NCBI GenBank assembly: GCA_963795055.1
Contig: CAWCGJ010000005.1
Span: 248,001 to 312,000 of the forward strand
Direction: 5' to 3'
DNA from: JASHPR01 sp963795055
Lineage (GTDB): Bacteria; Actinomycetota; Actinomycetes; Streptosporangiales; Streptosporangiaceae
DNA: 64,000 nucleotides
Made by a program: the position numbers and the translations under genes. Under the pieces are notes generated by a model. The model made no database searches. It saw only the letters and a list, made by a program, of their open reading frames with translations, and was not told the origin of the DNA. Shown here piece by piece: positions 25,468 through 34,046 of the stretch (the stretch's first letter is position 1; every line of letters begins with the position of its first letter).

Positions 25468-26877
25468 TTAGCCGGCCGTCTCGCGGCGGTCCACTACCCG
25501 CACGGCCTTGCCTTCGCTACGCGGGATGCTTCCCGGCTGGACCAGCACCACGGTGATCCGCAGCCCGGTGTGATCGCGCAGCCGCTGCTCGAGCCGGGCG
25601 CGCAGCCGATCGGGATCCTGCCCGCCGGCCGCGGGTTCGCACTCGACGGTCAGCTCGTCGAGCGGGCCTGACCGCTCGACGATCAGGCGGTAGTGCGGCG
25701 CGGCGCCACCCGCGCCGAGCAGCACGTGCTCTACCTGGGAGGGATGGACGTTGACGCCGCGCACGATCAGCATGTCGTCGCGACGGCCGCGCAGCCCGGT
25801 CAGGCGGACCATGGTGCGGCCGCACGCGCACGGCGCGTCGGCCAGGCACCCGATGTCGCCGGTCCGGTAGCGCAGCAGCGGCAGCGCCTCCTTGGTCAGG
25901 GTCGTGAACACGAGCTCTCCCTCGGTCCCCGGCGCCACCGGCTGCCCGTCGCCCGGGTCGATCACCTCGACGGCGAAATGATCTTCCTGGACGTGCAGCC
26001 CGTCGCGGGCCGGGCACTCCGCAGCGACCCCGGGCCCGCACATCTCCGACAGGCCGTAGAAGTTGACGGCCGTCAGGCCGAGCGCCCGCTCGATCTGCCC
26101 GCGCATGCCCTCGGTCCACGGCTCGCCGCCGAACAGCCCGAGCCTGAGCTGCAGCCCGCCGCCGTCGGCTTCGGCGACCGCCTGCGCGATGGCCAGTGCG
26201 TAGGACGGCGTCGAGACCAGCACCTGGGCGCCGAGATCACGCAGGAGCAGCGCCTGCCGCGCGGTGAAGCCGCCCGACACCGGGACCACCGTGGCCCCGA
26301 TCCGCTCGCCGCCCTGGTGAAACCCGAGGCCGCCGGTGAACAGCCCGTAGCCGTTCGCGTTGTGGATCACCATGCCGGGCCTGACGCCGGCCATGGTCAT
26401 GCACCGCGCCATCAGCTCGGTCCAGTTCTCCAGGTCGGCCCGGGTGTACGCCACGACGGTGGGCTTGCCGTGGGTGCCGCTTGAGGCGTGCACCCGCACC
26501 AGTTGCTCTCGGTCCACAGCCAGCAGGCCGAACGGATAGTGCGCGCGAAGATCCGCCTTGTTGGTAAACGGGAGGCCGGGGAGGTCGGCCAGGGATCGGA
26601 TGTCCTCGGGCGCCCTAACGCCCACGTCGGCCAGCCGCCCGGCGCCGAACGGCTGGCCGCGCAGGATCCGGGCCACCGTCGAGCGCAGCCGCTCCAGCGC
26701 CACCGCCTCCAGCCGCTCCCGCGGCAGCGTCTCGGCGGGGTCCCACGTCACCGCGCTGGCCCGGGGGGGCACGGTAGGCCCCGGGACAGTGCCTCCCCGG
26801 GGGATGCCCCCGGACCCCCATGGCCCAGACCCCGATGGCCCCAAACCCCCCCGCTCAGAGGGCGCGCTCGCGGGCAT
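25468..26877 (-). CDS. Phenylacetate-CoA ligase-like (PaaK family) adenylate-forming enzyme
   Basis: Activates an aryl or arylacetic acid to its CoA thioester using ATP. Blocks are WDPAETLPRERLEAVALERLR, LPFTNKADLRAHYPFGL, the phosphate loop VHASSGTHGKPTVVAYT, NFYGLSEMCGPGVA, LRYRTGDIG and RGVNVHPSQVE with the PaaK C-terminal domain. The ATG at 26877 gives 469 residues, but the first about 40 come from a G-rich tract, and GTG 26772 or 26751 would give the usual about 430. It lies downstream of, and overlaps, the DpgC-like gene, so it probably supplies that enzyme's CoA ester. Confidence 0.9.
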   Translation of the reverse strand: MPASAPSERGGLGPSGSGPWGSGGIPRGGTVPGPTVPPRASAVTWDPAETLPRERLEAVALERLRSTVARILRGQPFGAGRLADVGVRAPEDIRSLADLPGLPFTNKADLRAHYPFGLLAVDREQLVRVHASSGTHGKPTVVAYTRADLENWTELMARCMTMAGVRPGMVIHNANGYGLFTGGLGFHQGGERIGATVVPVSGGFTARQALLLRDLGAQVLVSTPSYALAIAQAVAEADGGGLQLRLGLFGGEPWTEGMRGQIERALGLTAVNFYGLSEMCGPGVAAECPARDGLHVQEDHFAVEVIDPGDGQPVAPGTEGELVFTTLTKEALPLLRYRTGDIGCLADAPCACGRTMVRLTGLRGRRDDMLIVRGVNVHPSQVEHVLLGAGGAAPHYRLIVERSGPLDELTVECEPAAGGQDPDRLRARLEQRLRDHTGLRITVVLVQPGSIPRSEGKAVRVVDRRETAG

Positions 26878-28252
26878 TCCAGTGCACCTCCAGGTTGCGG
26901 ACCAGCGCCGGGCTGAGGTGGCAGCGCGCCTGCTCCACCGAGAACGTGGCCATGTACTCGCGGAACAGGTCCAGTGGCTCCTGGCCGGCCCGCAGCGCGC
27001 TCCGGTTGGCGGCCGCGTTCACCAGCCCGGAGTTGGTGAGCGCCTCGATCCGCGCGCTGAGCGCCCGGTCCATCTCATCGGGCGGCACCACCTCGTCGCA
27101 CAGCAGCGCCGCGTCCGGCTCGCCCGCCGTCCACTCCCGGCCGGACAGGATCGCCTGGCGTGCGGCGCGGTCCCCCACGAAGCGCGGCAGGCGCAGGTTG
27201 GACGCCCCCGGGATGATCCCTTCCTTGCGGGCCGGCAGGAACAGCCGCGACCCGCGGGTGGCGATCACGTGGTCCACGACGTGCAGCAGCTGGCAGGCAC
27301 CGCCGACCGCGTAGCGCTCCACCGCGGCGACCCACAGCTTCTCGATCACCCGGTCCGGCGCCCCCGCGTCCGGCGCCGCGCGCATGATGCCGCGGTAGAT
27401 CTTGTTCACGTAGCCGAGGTCGCGCACCAGGTAGAACAGGAAGTCGATGCGCCCGTGGTAGAGGCGGGTGAGGTTGATGCCCGAACCGAAGACGCGCACG
27501 CCCGGGTAGCGAGGGTGCTCCACCACGCCGCCGCGGATCACGCCGACCTCGATGTCCGGGTCGAGCAGGATCAGGTCGACCGCGCATTCGGTCAGGCCGA
27601 GCGTCTGGTCGTCCTCGGCGTTGAGGTGCCGCGGGTTGGTCAGCTCGAGGATCCCGGCCCGGCCCCGGCGGGTGACTCGCACCGGGCCCAGGTCGATCTC
27701 GCCCCTGGCCCGCAGCTCTCCCAGGTGCCCGAACGCCTCGGGGACCGGGTGCAGCATCGCGCCGACCAGGTGCCGGCCGGGCCGCGGCAGCGCCAGCACG
27801 TGCGCCACCAGAAGGCCCTGGGCGAACTCGATGCCTTCCTTGTCCGGCAGCATCCGGGCGCGCTCGGCGTCCATCTCGGCGCGGGTCGGGGTCAGGCCGG
27901 GAACCACGGCGGCGGATTCGTAGACGAGCTCTTCCACCCGCAACGGCTTGGTGCAGCGGTCGGTGAGCGCGTCATAAAGCCCGGCCGCGTGCGATCGCAG
28001 GAACGTATCGCGGGCGTCGTTCATGATCCCGGTGATCGCCTGGCGAGCGGCCCGCTCGTCGGGCGTGCCGCGGGCGCGGCCGGGCAGCCGGCGGGTCAGG
28101 GCCTGCCCGCGGATGAGGAAGCCGCTGACGGCGTCGGCCGCCGCCCGGAACGAGCCACCGCGGGCGGGGGCTGCCGCCGCCCAGCCGGCCACGTCGGAGG
28201 CGGAGAGCCCGGCCCGTTCGAGCAGCCCCTCCGGAAGGTGTGCCGTGGTCAT
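26855..28252 (-). CDS. DpgC-like (enoyl-CoA hydratase-fold) dioxygenase
   Basis: 465 residues from ATG 28252. It resembles 3,5-dihydroxyphenylacetyl-CoA 1,2-dioxygenase: a long helical N-terminal half (RMLPDKEGIEFAQGLLVAHVLALPRPG), NPRHLNAEDDQTLGLTECAVDLILLD, HPRYPGVRVFGSGINLTRLYHGRIDFLF, EKLWVAAVERYAVGGACQLL and EGIIPGASNLRLPRFVG. DpgC oxidises an arylacetyl-CoA with O2 and no cofactor. Here a PaaK-like ligase is next door but the rest of a glycopeptide dihydroxyphenylglycine set is absent, so a catabolic or unknown role is likely. Confidence 0.82.
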   Translation of the reverse strand: MTTAHLPEGLLERAGLSASDVAGWAAAAPARGGSFRAAADAVSGFLIRGQALTRRLPGRARGTPDERAARQAITGIMNDARDTFLRSHAAGLYDALTDRCTKPLRVEELVYESAAVVPGLTPTRAEMDAERARMLPDKEGIEFAQGLLVAHVLALPRPGRHLVGAMLHPVPEAFGHLGELRARGEIDLGPVRVTRRGRAGILELTNPRHLNAEDDQTLGLTECAVDLILLDPDIEVGVIRGGVVEHPRYPGVRVFGSGINLTRLYHGRIDFLFYLVRDLGYVNKIYRGIMRAAPDAGAPDRVIEKLWVAAVERYAVGGACQLLHVVDHVIATRGSRLFLPARKEGIIPGASNLRLPRFVGDRAARQAILSGREWTAGEPDAALLCDEVVPPDEMDRALSARIEALTNSGLVNAAANRSALRAGQEPLDLFREYMATFSVEQARCHLSPALVRNLEVHWNARERAL

Positions 28253-28319
28253 CTCTCCATCATCACCGGGCGCCCGGCCGGACCGGAAGCCACCGGTACC
28301 GGCGGGATCGCGCGCAGAC

Positions 28320-28361
28320 GCCTGGGGCCCGGGTGGCATCGCTGCCACCCGGGCCCCAGGC
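28320..28361. terminator. Perfect 19-bp-arm hairpin
   Basis: Arms GCCTGGGGCCCGGGTGGCA (28320-28338) and its exact complement (28343-28361) with a TCGC loop. It is 17 bp downstream of the membrane-protein gene on the minus strand and 68 bp upstream of the DpgC-like start, so it should end the former transcript. No U-tract is present. Confidence 0.8.
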
Positions 28362-28377
28362 TGGCCACGCCGATCGG

Positions 28378-28941
28378 TCAGGCCCCGGGCTGGCCGCTGC
28401 GGGCGGCGGCCTTGGAGCTCGGCGCCTCGAGGGCCCGGGCCGGCAGCCGGGACGCTCGCGCGCCGAGGGCGACCGTGCGCACCAGGATCATGGCGATGGC
28501 CATGAAGATCAGCCCGTCGGCGAGGGCCGCGACGCTGACCTGGTGCGCGATGCCCCAGCTCACCAGCGGGGCGGTGAACCAGTGCACGGAGCCGTAGGAG
28601 AAGGCCGCGCGGGCGCCGATGATGGCGGTCCAGAAGATCGCGTACGGTAGCCCGGCCCGGCTGACCGGCTTACCGGTCGTCGGGCTCCGGTAGACACCCA
28701 TCAACGCGCTGGCGGCCAGCCCGCACAGCAGGCCGGCGACCACGCCCGCGATCTCCACCGCCAGGGCCATCCCGTGGGTGGCCGGCCAGTCGACGAAGAA
28801 CGGGATGATCACCGCGGCGGCGATCACCGGACGCAGCAGCCGCAACTTGCTGATCTTGCGCGCCGGGCCGAGGTCGGTGGCCAGCACGGTGGCGAGCACC
28901 ACACCGTTGACGATCATGGCTTCGGTTAGTTCGGAAAGCAT
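28378..28941 (-). CDS. Integral membrane protein of unknown function
   Basis: 187 residues with about five hydrophobic segments (for example LRLLRPVIAAAVIIPFFV, ALAVEIAGVVAGLLCGLAASALMGVY, LADGLIFMAIAMILVRTVALG) and a short basic Ala/Ser-rich tail. It resembles small actinomycete membrane proteins of the DUF1453 type, but I am not certain. ATG 28941 follows AGGAGGG at a good distance. It stands alone, ended by the hairpin at 28320-28361. Confidence 0.75.
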   Translation of the reverse strand: MLSELTEAMIVNGVVLATVLATDLGPARKISKLRLLRPVIAAAVIIPFFVDWPATHGMALAVEIAGVVAGLLCGLAASALMGVYRSPTTGKPVSRAGLPYAIFWTAIIGARAAFSYGSVHWFTAPLVSWGIAHQVSVAALADGLIFMAIAMILVRTVALGARASRLPARALEAPSSKAAARSGQPGA

Positions 28942-29150
28942 CTCGCGCTCCCTCCTGAGTGGGTTTCGTTAACGACTCCACATTCGCCAATTGCGCTGAT
29001 GAGCGCGTCGGAGCAGGGGCTGGTCCCCGGCATGAGAATGACGGGTACGCCCTGGTACCAGGCGGTACCAGGACCGGGTCCTCGGGTCAGCCCGGGATTC
29101 AGTCCCGCGGGCTGACGTGCCGCTACCGCGCTCCGGCCGATACTGGAGGC

Positions 29151-30332
29151 ATGTCGCGCACGGTCAACTGGCTGGCCCGGGCCCTGGGCTACGCGTGGCT
29201 CGGCCTGCTGGCGTTCCTCGTCGCTCCGCCGAGCGCGCCGTGCGCCCTGCCGGTTCAGATCGCGGGCTACATCCTGCTCGGCTTGGCCCTGCTGGCCTGG
29301 GCCGTGCTGGAGGCGTACCCCGCGTCCAGTCCCGCCACCGCGCGATACGGCACCTGGGCGCTACCCGTGCTCCGCGGGGTGATGGCCGTCGCCGCGGGGT
29401 TCGCGTGCGCCGCCGGCGGCGGCGGCACGGCCATGGTGGCCTTCGCGTTCGTGGCGGCGATGGCTGCGGGCGTCAACAACGGCCTCGCGGCGGCCCTGGC
29501 CGTGACCGCGAGCGGGCATACTCGCGATCGAGGTCAGCGGGCTGGCTTTCGGCCAGGGTCTCGGCACGCTGCTGGGGCTCCCGGCGATCGTGCTGGCCGG
29601 CCTGGTCATCGGGCGCAACTGGGGCGCCTACCGGGTCGAGGCGGAACAGTCGGCGGCGCTGCTGGCCCAGCGCGAGCAGTTGCAGGCCGAGCAGCGCCGG
29701 GCCGACCTGCTCGACGAGCGGGCGCGCATCGCTCGGGAGATCCACGACGTGCTGGCCCACTCGCTCGGCGCGCTCGGGATCCAGATCCAGGCGGCGCGGG
29801 CAGTGTTGCACAAGGACGCCGACCAGGCCGGTGAGCTGCTGGCCGCGGCCCAGCAGATGGCCGCCGAGGGCCTGGTGGAGACCCGCCGCGCGGTCCATGC
29901 CCTGCGCGCCGACACCCTGCCGCTCGACGAGGAACTCGCGTTGGTCACCGACACCCACGCGCAGCGGTATCACGTTCCCGTCAGCTACGACACCGGCGGC
30001 GTCCCCGCGGCCCTGCCGCCGGACGCCACGCTCGCGCTGCTGCGCATCGCCCAGGAGGCCCTGGTCAACGCGGCCAAGCACGCGGCGGGGCAGCCCGTGG
30101 CGGTCCGTCTCGACTACGGCGACGCCGATGTCCGGCTCACCGTCCGCAACGGCCTGCCCCCGGGCGCCGGCCGCCGGCGGACGTGAGCACCGTCAACGGC
30201 GGCTACGGGCTCACCGGCATGCACGAACGGCTCCGGCTGCTGAACGGGACCCTCGAGGCGGGGCGCCGCGACGGCCAGTGGATCGTGACCGCCGAACTGC
30301 CGCGCCGCCAGCCTGAGACCATGGCCTCATGA
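29151..30332 (+). pseudogene. NarL-type sensor histidine kinase broken by two frameshifts
   Basis: ATG 29151 (GGAGG just before) opens a membrane region (WLGLLAFLVAPPSAPC, YILLGLALLAWAVLEAYP, VMAVAAGFACAA). Near 29505-29515 the coding frame shifts by one to give AGILAIEVSGLAFGQGLG, then the HisKA_3 block ERARIAREIHDVLAHSLGAL with the phospho-His, and the N-box ALVNAAKHA. A compensating shift near 30175-30183 returns to the first frame for the G-box (VNGGYGLTGMHERLRLL). The final stop overlaps the response regulator ATG (ATGA). Everything needed is present except the continuous frame, so either recent decay or consensus errors. Confidence 0.8.
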
Positions 30333-31000
30333 CCACCCCAGCGGCTGCGGCGCCGCTGCGTCTCGTCATCGCCGACGATCAGGCCAGCGTGCGCCAGGGC
30401 CTCGTGCTGCTGCTCGACGCGGTGCCCGACATCGAGGTGGTCGGCGCCGCCGCGGACGGGGAGCAGGCCCTGGACCTCGTGGCCGAGCGCCACCCCGACG
30501 CGATCCTGCTCGACCTGCACATGCCCGTCCTGGACGGCATCGGCGCCATCCGCCGGCTGACGGCGGAGCACCCCGAGGTCGCGGTCGTCGTGCTGACCAC
30601 GTACGCGGACGACAGTTCGGTCCTGGACGCGCTCCGGGCCGGCGCGCGCAGCTACCTCACCAAGGATGCCGACTACACCGAGATCGCCCGGGCGCTGCGC
30701 GCGGCGGTGAGCGGGCTGACGGTCTTCGACCCCCGCGTGCACGCGACACTGCTCGCCGCCACGGCCGCACCGCCCCCGCGCGAGCCCACCCCGAGCGCGC
30801 TGCCCCCCGACGGCCTGACCCAGCGCGAGGCGGAGATCCTGGGCATGATCGCCCGCGGGATGACCAACCCGGAGATCGCCGCGCAGCTGTTCCTGAGCAA
30901 CCACACGGTCAAGACCCACATCAGCCGGATCTTCGCCAAGACCGGGTCGAGGGACCGCGCCGCCGCGATCGGCTACGCGCACCGCCACAACATCGGCTGA
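30329..31000 (+). CDS. NarL/FixJ-family response regulator
   Basis: 223 residues. Receiver domain about 9-125 with Asp-Asp (IADDQ), phospho-acceptor Asp62 (LLDLHMP), Thr (VLTTY) and Lys (LTKDAD). LuxR-type helix-turn-helix about 160-220 (LTQREAEILGMIARGMTNPEIAAQLFLSNHTVKTHISRI). Partner of the adjacent histidine kinase, whose frame is broken. The ATG overlaps the kinase stop, so they were translationally coupled. Target genes are unknown. Confidence 0.95.
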   Translation: MTTPAAAAPLRLVIADDQASVRQGLVLLLDAVPDIEVVGAAADGEQALDLVAERHPDAILLDLHMPVLDGIGAIRRLTAEHPEVAVVVLTTYADDSSVLDALRAGARSYLTKDADYTEIARALRAAVSGLTVFDPRVHATLLAATAAPPPREPTPSALPPDGLTQREAEILGMIARGMTNPEIAAQLFLSNHTVKTHISRIFAKTGSRDRAAAIGYAHRHNIG

Positions 31001-31145
31001 CCGCGAGCCCCCACGGCCACGGCCGCCGCCGCCGCGCCTGCGCGGCGGGATAGGGGACACAACGGGAACGCACGCGGTAGAACTTGGACAGTGCCGGGCA
31101 GCGGGCCGGCTGAACAGAACGCGACTCGGGCGAAAGGGACTAGCC

Positions 31146-32216
31146 ATGATCGAGCCTTACCAGGCCCTCGGCCTGGTGCCCACCATGCGTGGCATCCGCC
31201 GCCGCGAGGACATCGCGATCAATCTCGAGCACCTCTCGCACCTGATCAAGGCCGCGTCGTGGCTGTCCAGCCTGGACCTGCCGGTGCGCCTGATCGCCAT
31301 ACCCGAGGGCGCGCTGCAGGGCTTCAACGACGAGGTCCTCGACCTCAACCACGAAGAGTTCGCCCGGGAATGCGCGATCGACATCCCGGGGCCCGAGACG
31401 GACTATCTCGGCCAGCTGGCCCGGCAGTGGAACGCGTACCTGATGGCCCAGGCCAAAGCCCGGCACCCCGAATTCCCCGGGCGCTTCTTCAACGTCGGCT
31501 TCGTCCTGTCGCCCGACGGCGACGTGATCCTCCGGCACCACAAGGTGGCTCCGCTGCTCCCGGTGGAGCACTCGGTGACCCCGCACAACGTCTGGGACAG
31601 GTGGATCGAGCTGTACGGCCGCAACCTGGACGCGTTCTACCCGGTAGCCGACACGGAGATCGGCCGGCTCGGGTTCCTGATGGCCAACGAGGGCTCCTAC
31701 CCGGAGAACGCCCGCGGCCTGGCCATGAACGGCGCGGAGGTCGTCTACCGGGGCCCGTACCCGCACCCGCACGTCGGCAACGGCCTGTTCGAGATCCAGA
31801 ACCGGGCGCGCGCCCTCGACAACAACCTGTACCTGATCGCGTGCAACGTCGGCACGTATTACCTGCACCCCGACTCTGACGTGCCGATCGACACGTTCGG
31901 CGGCGGCTCGGCCGTGATCGACTACCGCGGGCAGATCGTCGGGCGGCACGACTACAGCGGCGGATCCTCCTGGGTGGCCGGGACCATCGACATCGAGGCG
32001 CAGCGCCGGTTCCGCGCGAACGCGCAGTGGGACAACTGGATCAAGGATCTGACCACCGAGCAGTACCAGCTCATCTACGAGCAGCCGGTCTACCCGAAGA
32101 ACCTCTACCTCGACCGGGCCCCGTACGCGCACGGGGAGTACCGCCGCGAGGTCATCGACAAGCAGATCGAGCTCATGCACGATCGCGACATCTGGGCCCG
32201 CCCCGACAGCGGCTGA
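31146..32216 (+). CDS. Nitrilase-superfamily protein lacking the catalytic cysteine
   Basis: 356 residues, amidase/formamidase-like carbon-nitrogen hydrolase fold. Glu54 (IPEGAL) and Lys133 (HHKVAPL) of the catalytic set are present. At the nucleophile position the sequence is LGFLMANEGSYPENA, so the usual Cys (as in IICDDGNYPE of formamidases) is Ala180; the codon is GCC. The second structural Glu of that loop is kept. The rest is well conserved (GGSAVIDYRGQIVG, NRARALDNNLYLIACN), so it is under selection, not decaying. It could be a non-hydrolytic binding protein or a lineage with another mechanism. ATG 31146 after GGGA. Confidence 0.85.
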   Translation: MIEPYQALGLVPTMRGIRRREDIAINLEHLSHLIKAASWLSSLDLPVRLIAIPEGALQGFNDEVLDLNHEEFARECAIDIPGPETDYLGQLARQWNAYLMAQAKARHPEFPGRFFNVGFVLSPDGDVILRHHKVAPLLPVEHSVTPHNVWDRWIELYGRNLDAFYPVADTEIGRLGFLMANEGSYPENARGLAMNGAEVVYRGPYPHPHVGNGLFEIQNRARALDNNLYLIACNVGTYYLHPDSDVPIDTFGGGSAVIDYRGQIVGRHDYSGGSSWVAGTIDIEAQRRFRANAQWDNWIKDLTTEQYQLIYEQPVYPKNLYLDRAPYAHGEYRREVIDKQIELMHDRDIWARPDSG

Positions 32217-32262
32217 CTTCCGGCGGCGGACGCGGCCACCAGCACGGGAGAAGATCACGACA

Positions 32263-33321
32263 ATGCCTGCTCACGCGTCCACCCCGCCCGCGCAGCGCGG
32301 CCTCGGCGGCCAGGTCAACGACCTGTTCCCGTTCGGCGACTGGATCAGGCACCACTCGCTGCGCAGCTGGCCCGTGCTGCTGTTCCTGGTCCTGATCTGC
32401 GTGCCGTCGATCGCGCTGGTCATCCTGGGCGGCAACCCGAGCGCCAGCACGTTCGACCACGTGGCCTGGATCTTCGCCGCCTACTTCGCGCTGGCCTGGC
32501 TGCTGCTGCTGGGCGTCATCATCCGGCCCGAGCACGTGACCAGGACGATGCTGGTGGTCGTCACGGTGATCGCCCTGGTGACGCAGGTCCCGCTGGCGGT
32601 CACGCTCGAGGTCGCGCTGCACGCCAACAACGCGGGCCTGGGCCCGAGCATCTACAGCGTCGGGATACCCGAGGAGCTCGCCAAGGCCCTGCCGGTGGTG
32701 GCGGTCGCGCTGATCTACCATCGCCGGCACGGCCTTGAGCCCCGGGACTACCTGTTCCTCGGCGCGGTCAGCGGGCTGGTCTTCGGGGCCGCCGAGGTCG
32801 TGCATTACTTCACCGTCAACGGGGTCGACCAGTTCTACGTGATCGTCCGGTCGGCGGTTCCGGTCATTTCCCAGCTGATCAGCTCCGGGCACTCCGCGCC
32901 GACGTCGGTCTTTGCCGTGCTGATCGGCCCGGTGCGGTATTTCATCCTCGACTTCGTCTGGCGCTTCCTCACCGACCCGATCACCCACGCCTGCTGGGCG
33001 GGCCTGACCGGTTACTTCATCGGGCTGGCGGCCACCGGGCGGCACAAGTGGTACACGGTCGGCTGGATCGGGCTGGCCGCGGCCGCGGTCCTGCACGGGC
33101 TTAACGACTGGGGCCGGGTCAACGGTCACCCGGCGTGGATCCTGGTCGACCTGGTCAGCGGGATCCTGTTCCTCGGCTACGCCAAGGTCGGCTCCCGCAG
33201 CGCCCTGCACCTGTTCGACGGCGGCTCGCCGCCCCCGGAGCCGCCCGGCCCGGCGGCCGTGCCGCCCGCCCCCCGCCCGGTGCCCGCGGGCAGGCGCGGC
33301 AGGCCCTGGTGGGAGCACTGA
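32263..33321 (+). CDS. PrsW-family intramembrane metalloprotease
   Basis: 352 residues with about eight membrane helices. Catalytic-type motifs of the PrsW (M82) group are present: IPEELAKALPV (Glu-Glu), GAAEVVHYF (Glu and His), DPITHACWAGLTGYFIG and AAVLHGLND. The C-terminal tail is Pro-rich and ends in W-W-E-H. Relatives cleave anti-sigma factors or other membrane proteins. No sigma or anti-sigma gene lies nearby, so the target is unknown. ATG 32263, 46 bp after the nitrilase-like gene and possibly co-transcribed with it. Confidence 0.92.
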   Translation: MPAHASTPPAQRGLGGQVNDLFPFGDWIRHHSLRSWPVLLFLVLICVPSIALVILGGNPSASTFDHVAWIFAAYFALAWLLLLGVIIRPEHVTRTMLVVVTVIALVTQVPLAVTLEVALHANNAGLGPSIYSVGIPEELAKALPVVAVALIYHRRHGLEPRDYLFLGAVSGLVFGAAEVVHYFTVNGVDQFYVIVRSAVPVISQLISSGHSAPTSVFAVLIGPVRYFILDFVWRFLTDPITHACWAGLTGYFIGLAATGRHKWYTVGWIGLAAAAVLHGLNDWGRVNGHPAWILVDLVSGILFLGYAKVGSRSALHLFDGGSPPPEPPGPAAVPPAPRPVPAGRRGRPWWEH

Positions 33322-33363
33322 CGCGGTCGGAATGATCGCCGCAGGCCCGGGGTTGCCGCCTGC

Positions 33364-34032
33364 ATGACCACCGTGGGATTCATCGGCAGCGGAAGGATCG
33401 GCGGCACCGTCGCCCGGCTCAGCGTCGCGGCCGGGCACCGGGTGGTGCTGAGCAACTCGCGCGGCCCCGACACGCTGAAAGACCTGGTCGACGAGCTCGG
33501 GCCGCTGGCCCGGGCGGCGACCGGCGAACAGGCGGCCGCCGCCGGGGAGATCGTGGTGGTCGCGATCCCGCTGCGCGCCTACCGCACCGTCCCCGCGGAG
33601 CCGCTGGCCGGCCGGGCCGTCATCGACGCCGACAACTACTACCCGCAACGCGACGGAAACCTCGCCGAGCTCGACAGCGGATCGGCGACCAGCAGCGAGC
33701 TGTTGCAGCGGCACCTGGCCGCGTCGCACGTCGTGAAGGCGTTCAACAACATCTACTACCGGCACCTGCAGTCCCTGGCCCGCCCGGCCGGGGCCGCCGA
33801 CCGCACGTTCCTGCCGATCGCCGGTGACGACCCGGGCGCCAAGCAGGCGGTCACCGCGTTCCTCGACTCGATCGGCTACGGCGCCGTCGACGTGGGCTCG
33901 CTCGCGGACAGCTGGCGCCAGCAGCCCGGCACGCCCGTCTACGGAGCCCCGTACGGCCCCTTCGAGCCGTCTGCGGGCACGCCCGCCAGCGCCGAGACCA
34001 TCCGCGCGGCGCTGGCCGCCGCCACCCGGTAA
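33364..34032 (+). CDS. NADPH-F420 reductase-like oxidoreductase (NAD-binding)
   Basis: 222 residues. Rossmann motif VGFIGSGRIGGTVARLSVAAGHRVVLSNSRGP (about 4-35, Ser-Arg typical for NADP) and the family segments DADNYYPQRDG, VVKAFNNIYYRHL and GDDPGAKQAVTAFLDSIGYGAVDVG. It may transfer hydride between NADP and F420, or be one of the many YajQ/DinF-like relatives of unknown substrate. ATG 33364. Convergent with the ThDP enzyme (14 bp between stops). Confidence 0.87.
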   Translation: MTTVGFIGSGRIGGTVARLSVAAGHRVVLSNSRGPDTLKDLVDELGPLARAATGEQAAAAGEIVVVAIPLRAYRTVPAEPLAGRAVIDADNYYPQRDGNLAELDSGSATSSELLQRHLAASHVVKAFNNIYYRHLQSLARPAGAADRTFLPIAGDDPGAKQAVTAFLDSIGYGAVDVGSLADSWRQQPGTPVYGAPYGPFEPSAGTPASAETIRAALAAATR

Positions 34033-34046
34033 CCAGCCCGGCCCGG

